From positions 106,052 to 170,051 of the forward strand of contig NZ_JASKLS010000003.1 of NCBI RefSeq assembly GCF_030124375.1: a stretch of DNA of 64,000 nt. Direction: 5' to 3'. Below, one piece after another: positions 58,314 to 64,000 of this stretch; the first letter of the stretch is position 1, and each line of letters starts with the position of its first letter. Under the pieces are notes generated by a model that had not been told where the DNA came from, searched no databases, and saw only the letters and a program-made list of their open reading frames with translations. The position numbers and the translations under genes are program-made. This DNA is from Sinorhizobium sp. 6-70. GTDB lineage: Bacteria; Pseudomonadota; Alphaproteobacteria; Rhizobiales; Rhizobiaceae.

Positions 58314-59393
58314 TTACATCGTCTTGCCGTCGGCGCCGAAGACGTGGCAGCGCGAAGGATCGAAATGGACGGCGAGGTTGGTGCCGCGCTCCACCTTCTG
58401 CTGGCCCTCGAGCGCGACGGTGATGTGCTGGCCGTCAGGGGTAATGCCATAGAGCATGGTTTCGCCGCCGAGGTTTTCAACGAGCTCGACATTAATCGGG
58501 GCGAGCGCGATGCCATCGTCCTGTGCGGAAAGATGTTCCGGCCGGATGCCGAAGGTCACGTCCTGCCCCGGCGCCGCACCGCTCAAGGCGCGCGGCAGGC
58601 GGATCGTGCCGCCGCAAACCTGGATCGCGGTTTCCGCTTCCCCGACTGCAGCGATACGCGCCTTGAGGAAGTTCATTTTCGGGCTGCCGATGAATCCGGC
58701 GACGAAGCGGTTGACGGGATGATTATAGAGATCGAGCGGCGCCCCCACCTGCTCGATCCGCCCGGAGTTCAGGACAACGATCTTGTCGGCCATGGTCATG
58801 GCCTCCACCTGGTCGTGGGTCACATAGATCATCGTGTTGCCGAGATCCCGGTGAAGTCGCGAGATTTCGACGCGCATCTGTACGCGGAGTTCCGCATCGA
58901 GGTTGGAAAGCGGCTCGTCGAAGAGGAAGATGCGCGGCTCGCGCACGATCGCCCGGCCGATCGCCACGCGCTGGCGCTGGCCGCCGGAAAGCGCCTTCGG
59001 CTTGCGGTCGAGCAGCTTCTCGATCTGCAGGATCTCGGCGGCGCGACGCACCTTCGGCTCAATCTCCGCCTTTCTGTAGCCCGCCGTCTCGAGGCCGAAG
59101 GCGAGATTCTTGTAGACCGACATGTGCGGGTAGAGCGCATAGGACTGGAACACCATGGCGATGCCGCGCTTGGCCGGCGCCACCTCGTTCATCCGGTCGT
59201 TGTCGAGCATCAGCGTGCCGCCGGAAATCTCCTCCAGGCCGGCGATCATGCGCAGCAGGGTCGACTTGCCGCAACCGGACGGGCCGACGAAGACGGCGAA
59301 CTCGCCGGGGTCGATGGTCAGGTCGATGCCGTGGATCACGTCGAACGCGCCATAGCGCTTCTCGACCTTTTGAAGAACGACGCTGGTTGCCAT
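58314..59393 (-). CDS. ABC transporter ATP-binding protein (UgpC/MalK type)
   Basis: 359 residues. Walker A is GPSGCGKST (residues 38-46), the signature LSGGQRQRVAIGRAIV, Walker B IFLFDEPLSNLDAEL, and the switch histidine in YVTHDQVEAMTM. A C-terminal OB-type regulatory domain (GIRPEHLSAQDDG) marks the carbohydrate CUT1 class. It energises the permeases at 61537-63373. The ATG at 59393 starts the conserved part; the longer frame to 59444 is less likely. It is the last gene of the transporter operon. Confidence 0.93.
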   Translation of the reverse strand: MATSVVLQKVEKRYGAFDVIHGIDLTIDPGEFAVFVGPSGCGKSTLLRMIAGLEEISGGTLMLDNDRMNEVAPAKRGIAMVFQSYALYPHMSVYKNLAFGLETAGYRKAEIEPKVRRAAEILQIEKLLDRKPKALSGGQRQRVAIGRAIVREPRIFLFDEPLSNLDAELRVQMRVEISRLHRDLGNTMIYVTHDQVEAMTMADKIVVLNSGRIEQVGAPLDLYNHPVNRFVAGFIGSPKMNFLKARIAAVGEAETAIQVCGGTIRLPRALSGAAPGQDVTFGIRPEHLSAQDDGIALAPINVELVENLGGETMLYGITPDGQHITVALEGQQKVERGTNLAVHFDPSRCHVFGADGKTM

Positions 59394-59422
59394 TTGCAAA
59401 ATCCTCCCTGCGGCCTTTGCCG

Positions 59423-60496
59423 TTACCTCGTGTTCGCACGCCAATTGGCATATTTCGGACTCTCCGGTCCGATCGGAAGCGTTATCTCACGGCCGGTATC
59501 GGCGGACTGGTAGATCGCCGTCACCAGTTCCAGCGCCTGCCGCGCATCCTTCGTGGTGACAGGAAGCGGTCCCGTGCCGGTGAGAAAGGCGTGGAAATGC
59601 GCCATCTGCGTGGTGAAGCGCGGGGAGACCGGACGCCAGTCGCCGATCACGTCGTCGATCTTAGCCTGGACCGCCTCGTTGGCGGCAATGATCTTCCAGG
59701 GGTCCTTTCCCGGCGCATACGGTTCATGGCTGCTCTCGAAGGTGACATGCTCGAAGTGCAGGCGAAGGCGGCTGATCTGTTCCTGCGAGCCGAGCGTGCA
59801 GGAGAGCGAGACGAAGGCGCCGTTCTGCATGAGCAGGCTTGCCGAGGCGCAATCCTCGACCTCGATATCGTTGACGCGCGTCGCGACGCGTCCGAACACT
59901 TTTGCGGCCGGTCCAAGGAGATGCAGCATCATGTCGTGCAGGTGCAGCGCATGGGTCACCAGCACGCCGCCAAGCTCCGTCTCCCATTTGCCGCGCCAGG
60001 GAACGGAGTAATATTCCGGCGTGCGCAGCCAGAAGGTTTCGACCGAGCCCACATAGGGTTTGCCCGCGATACCGGAGTCGATGATGCGCTTCGCCTTCTC
60101 GATGCCGTCGCCATAGCGATATTGGAAGATCGGCATCAGCACGCCGCGAGCCTGCTTCTCCGCCTCCATGATCCGGTCGACACCCTTGAGCGAACCGGTG
60201 AGCGGCTTCTCGCAGATCACGTGCTTGCCCGAGGCGAGCGCATCGAGCACCTGCTCGAGGTGAATGCCGGGTGGCGTGCAGATATCGATGATGTCGATGC
60301 TGTCGTCGGCGAGCAATTCCTTGAACGAGGTGGTCCGCTTTTCGATGCCGAACTCGTTGCCGACTTCGTTCAGCCGTTCCACGTTGAGGTCGCAGAGCGC
60401 GGTGACCTGGAACTTGTCCGGATGCGGCAGATAGCCTTCGACGATATGCGACCGCCCGATCCCGCAGCCGATGATGGCAACTGTCTTTACGCTCAT
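59423..60496 (-). CDS. Gfo/Idh/MocA-family oxidoreductase
   Basis: 357 residues. The NAD(P) motif is VAIIGCGIGRSHIVEGYLP, followed by the family block HVICEKPLTGSLKG with the catalytic lysine. The C-terminal domain includes GGVLVTHALHLHDMMLHLLG. It should oxidise or reduce a sugar, inositol or sugar acid taken up by the transporter; the specific substrate is unknown. It lies 1 bp from the next oxidoreductase gene and 29 bp from the ATPase gene. Confidence 0.9.
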   Translation of the reverse strand: MSVKTVAIIGCGIGRSHIVEGYLPHPDKFQVTALCDLNVERLNEVGNEFGIEKRTTSFKELLADDSIDIIDICTPPGIHLEQVLDALASGKHVICEKPLTGSLKGVDRIMEAEKQARGVLMPIFQYRYGDGIEKAKRIIDSGIAGKPYVGSVETFWLRTPEYYSVPWRGKWETELGGVLVTHALHLHDMMLHLLGPAAKVFGRVATRVNDIEVEDCASASLLMQNGAFVSLSCTLGSQEQISRLRLHFEHVTFESSHEPYAPGKDPWKIIAANEAVQAKIDDVIGDWRPVSPRFTTQMAHFHAFLTGTGPLPVTTKDARQALELVTAIYQSADTGREITLPIGPESPKYANWRANTR

Positions 60497-60497
60497 A

Positions 60498-61514
60498 TCA
60501 GTTCTTTTCCTGGTTATGTTCGGCGATCGCTTGCGCTGAAAGGGCAAGCTCCATGGCGTTGAAGCAGCGTTCCCGCGGCATGGCGGTTTCGGTTCTGTCG
60601 CGGATGTCGGCAAGGAGCTGACGGCCGAACGGAAGGTCGACACCCGAGCAATCGATGTGTTCGACGCCGTTGCGATCGGCAAGAAACAGGTGGTTGCCTC
60701 CTTCCCGCCCGGCGAGATCGACCGTCTTGCGCACCTCGATCGTGCCAGTCGTACCGACAATGAAAAGCCGACCGTCGCCCCAGGTCGGCATGCCGTCCGG
60801 GGTGAGCCAGTTGACGTGGATCATGCCGGTCGCCCTTCCCGTCGAAAGATGAATGCTGCCCGTATCCTGCAATTCCGGACTGTCCGCAACGCTCCGGTTG
60901 TCGACGCTTGCCGAGAGAATGGTGGCATCGGTGGCGCCGGCGAAGAAGAGGAACTGCTCGCACTGGTGCGAGGCGATGTCGGTGAGGATGCCGCCATAAT
61001 CCGCCCGGCGGAAGAACCAGCCGGGCCGGCTTTCCTTGCGCAGCCGATGCGGTCCGAGGCCGACCATGTGCACGACTTCGCCGATGGCGCCGGCGGCAAC
61101 CAGCTCCCCGGCCCTTACCGTTGCCGGGCTCTCGAAATGCTCGGAATAGAGGATCGAGAAGATGCGTCCCGTTTCGGCCTGGACCCGGCGCACCTTTGCG
61201 AGTTGGTCGAGGCTCGTCATCCCCGGCTTGTCGACTAGCACGTCCTTGCCGTGGCGCATGGCGCGGATCGCAAGCTCTGCCCGCTCGGCCGAAATGGCGG
61301 CGGAGGTGATAAGGCCGATGCGCTCGTCTTCGAGGATCTGGTCGAGTTTCGCGATACGCGGCACATCCTTGTACGTGGCCGAGAACTCTGCAGCCAACGC
61401 ATCGTCCGTTTCGTGGAAGCCGACGAGGCGGGCGCCGGCTCTGAGAAGGCAATTGACCTGGCCGTAGATGTGGTTGTGGTTGAGCCCGACCGCGGCAAAA
61501 CGCAATTCGTCCAT
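60498..61514 (-). CDS. Gfo/Idh/MocA-family oxidoreductase
   Basis: 338 residues. The N-terminal fold starts RFAAVGLNHNHIYGQVNCLL, a diverged Rossmann motif. The lysine block is DVLVDKPGMTSLDQL, and the catalytic domain has GGILTDIASHQCEQFLFFAG and VDLPFGRQLLADIRDR. It is only distantly similar to its neighbour, so they probably catalyse successive steps rather than being duplicates. It lies between the permease and the second oxidoreductase in one operon. Confidence 0.88.
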   Translation of the reverse strand: MDELRFAAVGLNHNHIYGQVNCLLRAGARLVGFHETDDALAAEFSATYKDVPRIAKLDQILEDERIGLITSAAISAERAELAIRAMRHGKDVLVDKPGMTSLDQLAKVRRVQAETGRIFSILYSEHFESPATVRAGELVAAGAIGEVVHMVGLGPHRLRKESRPGWFFRRADYGGILTDIASHQCEQFLFFAGATDATILSASVDNRSVADSPELQDTGSIHLSTGRATGMIHVNWLTPDGMPTWGDGRLFIVGTTGTIEVRKTVDLAGREGGNHLFLADRNGVEHIDCSGVDLPFGRQLLADIRDRTETAMPRERCFNAMELALSAQAIAEHNQEKN

Positions 61515-61536
61515 GGGTAAACTCCAGCTCCTTCGA

Positions 61537-62424
61537 TTAGCGCTTCATGCCAGTGGTGGCGATGCCCTCGATCAGAAGGCGCTGGAAGAACAGGAAGAAG
61601 AAGAACACGGGCACGAGGGACAGCGTCGACATGGCGAAGAGACCACCCCAGTCGGAGGTGCTGCTCGAGTCGACGAAGGTCCTGAGGCCCAGCTGGATCG
61701 TGTAGGTGTTCATGTCGTTCAGGTAGATCAGCGGTCCGAAGAAGTCGTCCCAGGTCCAGATGAAGGAGAAGATCGCGGCCGTTGCGAGCACCGGCAGGGA
61801 CAGCGGCACCATGATCTTCCAGTAGATGCGCCAGGGACCGCAGCCATCCATCATCGCCGCCTCGTCGAGCTCGCGCGGAATGCCGCGGAAGAACTGGACC
61901 ATCAGGAAGATGAAGAAGGCGTCGCTCGCCAGGAATTTCGGCACCACGAGCGGCAGGAACGTGTTCACCCAGCCGAGATTGAGGAAGAGCACATATTGGG
62001 GAATGAGCGTCACGTGATAGGGGATCATCAGCGTCCCCAGCATGATCGCGAACCAGAAATTGCGTCCGGCGAAGCGAAGACGCGCGAAGGCGTAGGCCGC
62101 GAGCGAACAGGCGACGACGTTGCCGATCACGGTCAGCACTGCCACGACGAGTGAATTCCAGAAGAAGCGACCGAAGCTGACGTCGAGGCCGAACCAACCG
62201 CGCAAATAGGAAGCGACATCGATCGATGACGGCCAGAGCGAGGTCGAGGCGAAGATCTCATCCTCTGGCCTGACCGACGCGGAAATCATCCACAGCAGTG
62301 GGTAGAGCATCGCGATTGACGCGGCGATCAGGCCGGCGTGGACGAGAACCGATCCCAAGGGGCCGCGGCGGCCGAGTGGTGCCGATGGTGGGGCGGTTAC
62401 GGAGCTCATGATCGCGTCAGTCAT
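61537..62424 (-). CDS. Carbohydrate ABC transporter permease (MalG type)
   Basis: 295 residues with six membrane segments. The ATPase-docking EAA loop reads ELDEAAMMDGCGPWRIYWKI. The N-terminal SVLVHAGLIAASIAMLYPLL is the first helix, and the protein ends GIATTGMKR as in the MalG group. Its 5' end overlaps the preceding permease by 8 bp. It works with the 62417 permease, the 58314 ATPase and the edge binding protein. Confidence 0.93.
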   Translation of the reverse strand: MTDAIMSSVTAPPSAPLGRRGPLGSVLVHAGLIAASIAMLYPLLWMISASVRPEDEIFASTSLWPSSIDVASYLRGWFGLDVSFGRFFWNSLVVAVLTVIGNVVACSLAAYAFARLRFAGRNFWFAIMLGTLMIPYHVTLIPQYVLFLNLGWVNTFLPLVVPKFLASDAFFIFLMVQFFRGIPRELDEAAMMDGCGPWRIYWKIMVPLSLPVLATAAIFSFIWTWDDFFGPLIYLNDMNTYTIQLGLRTFVDSSSTSDWGGLFAMSTLSLVPVFFFFLFFQRLLIEGIATTGMKR

Positions 62425-63373
62425 CGTAATGCACCCAGTAGCGAGAGGTCAGGAAGGAAAAGGCGGTGAAGAGCGCGATGATCAGCACCAGGATCCAGGC
62501 CAGGGCCGAGGCATAGCCCATGCGGAAGTTGCCAAAGGCTTCCTGATAGAGATAGAGCGTGTAGAAGAGCGTCGAGTTGATCGGTCCGCCGGTGCCGCCG
62601 GAAATGATGAAGGCCGGGGTAAACGCCTTGAAGGCGTCGATCGTTTGTACCACCGCATTGAAGAAGATGACCGGGGTCAGGAGCGGCAGTGTGATCTTGT
62701 AGAACTGCCGGAACTTCGACGCGCCGTCGAGGCTTGCGGCCTCATACATATCGGTGGGGATCTGGCGAAGACCGGCAAGGAAGATGATCATCGGCGAGCC
62801 GAACTGCCACACGCTCAAGACGACGAGCGTCCAGATCGCGTAGTTCGGATGCGAGATCCAGCTCGGACCCTCGATGCCGAACTGGGCAAGCAGGCTGTTG
62901 ATGAGGCCGTCGCCGGCAAAGAGCTGTCGCCAGAGCACGGCGATCGCGACGCTGCCGCCGAGCAGCGAAGGCAGATAGAAGATCGCGCGATAGACGGTGA
63001 GGCCCCGGACGCCGCGATCGAGGAGGATGGCAACAAGCAGTGCGAAGCTGAGCTTGAAGGGTACCGAAAGCACCACATAGAGGAAGGTCACCTGCATCGC
63101 GGCGGCGAATTTCGGATCGGCTGTCGCGATGCGGACGTAATTGGCGGTCCCGACCCATTCCGGCGCGCGGATCAGGTCGAAGCTCGTAAAGGAGAGATAG
63201 AGCGAGGCGATCGCAGGCCCGAGCGTCAGGCCGAAAAAGCCGATGAGCCACGGCAACAGGAACATGTAGCCGGCTCCGTGCTTCGCCCAGATGGAGGCCC
63301 ATCGGCCCTGTGCGGCGGGGCGCGCCTGGACGCCCCCACCGACGACGACAGCGGAATCCTGCACGGCCGCCAT
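62417..63373 (-). CDS. Carbohydrate ABC transporter permease (MalF type)
   Basis: 318 residues with six membrane segments. Typical motifs are YMFLLPWLIGFFGLTLGPAI, the EAA loop YEAASLDGASKFRQFYKITL, and ALAWILVLIIALFTAFSFL at the C terminus. It is the first permease gene, 4 bp after the binding-protein stop, and overlaps the next permease by 8 bp. The sugar carried is unknown. Confidence 0.93.
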   Translation of the reverse strand: MAAVQDSAVVVGGGVQARPAAQGRWASIWAKHGAGYMFLLPWLIGFFGLTLGPAIASLYLSFTSFDLIRAPEWVGTANYVRIATADPKFAAAMQVTFLYVVLSVPFKLSFALLVAILLDRGVRGLTVYRAIFYLPSLLGGSVAIAVLWRQLFAGDGLINSLLAQFGIEGPSWISHPNYAIWTLVVLSVWQFGSPMIIFLAGLRQIPTDMYEAASLDGASKFRQFYKITLPLLTPVIFFNAVVQTIDAFKAFTPAFIISGGTGGPINSTLFYTLYLYQEAFGNFRMGYASALAWILVLIIALFTAFSFLTSRYWVHYDD

Positions 63374-63377
63374 CTCC

Positions 63378-64000
63378 TTAGCCTCGCGACAGGATCTGTG
63401 TGACCTCGTCTACCAGCGTCTCGCCGCCCTGCTTGGCGTCGAGCTGGCCGAAGGCCACCTGCTCGGCCACCCTGCGCAGAGCCAGCTCCGCCTCGCCGGC
63501 GCCCGATGGCGGCGGCGGCGGCAGATCGCCGGCGAGCGCTCCGAGCCCGGAGACATATTCGAGTGCTGCTCGCCCGAGGTCATCGAGCGACGGCGCGAGC
63601 GCCTCGCGCACGGAGGCCGATTCCGGCACGCCGCGTTCGACGCCGAGGATCTTGGCCGCTTCCGGATCCTTGACGAAGAAGTTGACATATTTTGCGCCGA
63701 GTTCCGGATCGCTGGTCTTGGCCGATACCGAGAAGAACATCGATGGCTTGCGGTAATGTCCGCCCTTGGCATCCTTGCTGATCAGCGCATGGCTGCTCAG
63801 CACGATCTTGTCTTTGTTGATCGCCTGATAGCCGACGAGCTGGTTGGAATGGGCATAGGACGTCGCCGCCTTTCCAAGCGACAACGGGCTTGTCTCGATA
63901 TTGAACTGATCGAGCGCCTGTATGTCCGCCGGCACGCAAGCCTTGTCCTCGCGCATCTTCTGCCACATGGCAAACCATTCGGCCCCGTCGTTCGCGTCAT
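63378..64000 (-). CDS. Sugar ABC transporter substrate-binding protein, C-terminal part
   Basis: The frame runs off the right edge (first visible codon ends at 63998), so only about 207 C-terminal residues are seen. It is clearly related to the orphan binding protein at 47952: both have SNQxVGYQ, a GHYxxP segment, the EAxKILGVERGVP block and a proline-rich loop before a helical tail. The transporter permeases follow directly. The ligand cannot be deduced. Confidence 0.92.
   Translation of the reverse strand, partial: DANDGAEWFAMWQKMREDKACVPADIQALDQFNIETSPLSLGKAATSYAHSNQLVGYQAINKDKIVLSSHALISKDAKGGHYRKPSMFFSVSAKTSDPELGAKYVNFFVKDPEAAKILGVERGVPESASVREALAPSLDDLGRAALEYVSGLGALAGDLPPPPPSGAGEAELALRRVAEQVAFGQLDAKQGGETLVDEVTQILSRG

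Overview
The window looks like part of a large secondary replicon (chromid or megaplasmid) of a rhizobial alphaproteobacterium, most likely Sinorhizobium/Ensifer. This is inferred from the high-GC codon use, the pccB-pccA-bhbA block beside valine-catabolism genes (an arrangement I associate with pSymB of S. meliloti), EcfG/NepR stress-regulator homologues and rhizobial-type intergenic palindromes. No rRNA, tRNA, CRISPR array, transposase or phage gene was seen.

Layout. 1-4.3 kb: the 3' end of a selenium-binding-protein/methanethiol-oxidase gene, a membrane protein, three tandem membrane-anchored proteins of unknown function and a polytopic membrane protein. 4.4-16.2 kb: propionate and valine metabolism. 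Methylmalonyl-CoA mutase, propionyl-CoA carboxylase alpha and beta subunits and a small membrane protein lie on the minus strand; a divergent ScfR/PccR-type regulator follows; then isobutyryl-CoA dehydrogenase, 3-hydroxyisobutyryl-CoA hydrolase and 3-hydroxyisobutyrate dehydrogenase on the plus strand. Together these could take valine and propionyl-CoA to succinyl-CoA. 16.4-19.5 kb: an orphan amino-acid binding protein, a fumarylacetoacetase-family protein and an EamA exporter, interspersed with copies of a dispersed palindromic repeat.

21.2-43.1 kb is the most striking part: a compact general-stress island. It holds glycogen and trehalose genes (glgA, treZ, glgX), DNA-protection genes (UdgX-type uracil-DNA glycosylase, topoisomerase IB), two CBS-domain proteins, SDR oxidoreductases, a glutathione-S-transferase-like protein, cupin, PEBP, BON and DUF296/PPC proteins, and many very small proteins (DUF3175, DUF2934, DUF3008, DUF982, DUF1236 and others). 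I found 17 sites matching GGAAC-N17-GTT, the EcfG/RpoE2 promoter form, plus three with an 18-nt spacer. Almost all sit just upstream of a gene. The island contains its own NepR-like anti-sigma gene facing an EcfG-type sigma gene, and one site precedes a probable small RNA ending in a strong terminator.

43.1-64 kb is sugar and sugar-acid catabolism. A LacI-regulated operon (DUF2264 protein, D-2-hydroxyacid dehydrogenase, sugar isomerase) diverges from an orphan Tat-exported sugar-binding protein. A uronate dehydrogenase and an IlvD/Edd-type dehydratase, a GntR regulator, a DapA-family lyase and an SMP-30 lactonase follow. An ECF41 sigma factor with its carboxymuconolactone-decarboxylase partner, a methyltransferase and a peroxiredoxin come next. 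The window ends in a carbohydrate ABC transporter (binding protein, two permeases, ATPase) interleaved with two Gfo/Idh/MocA oxidoreductases. The binding protein at the right edge is a paralogue of the orphan one at 48 kb.
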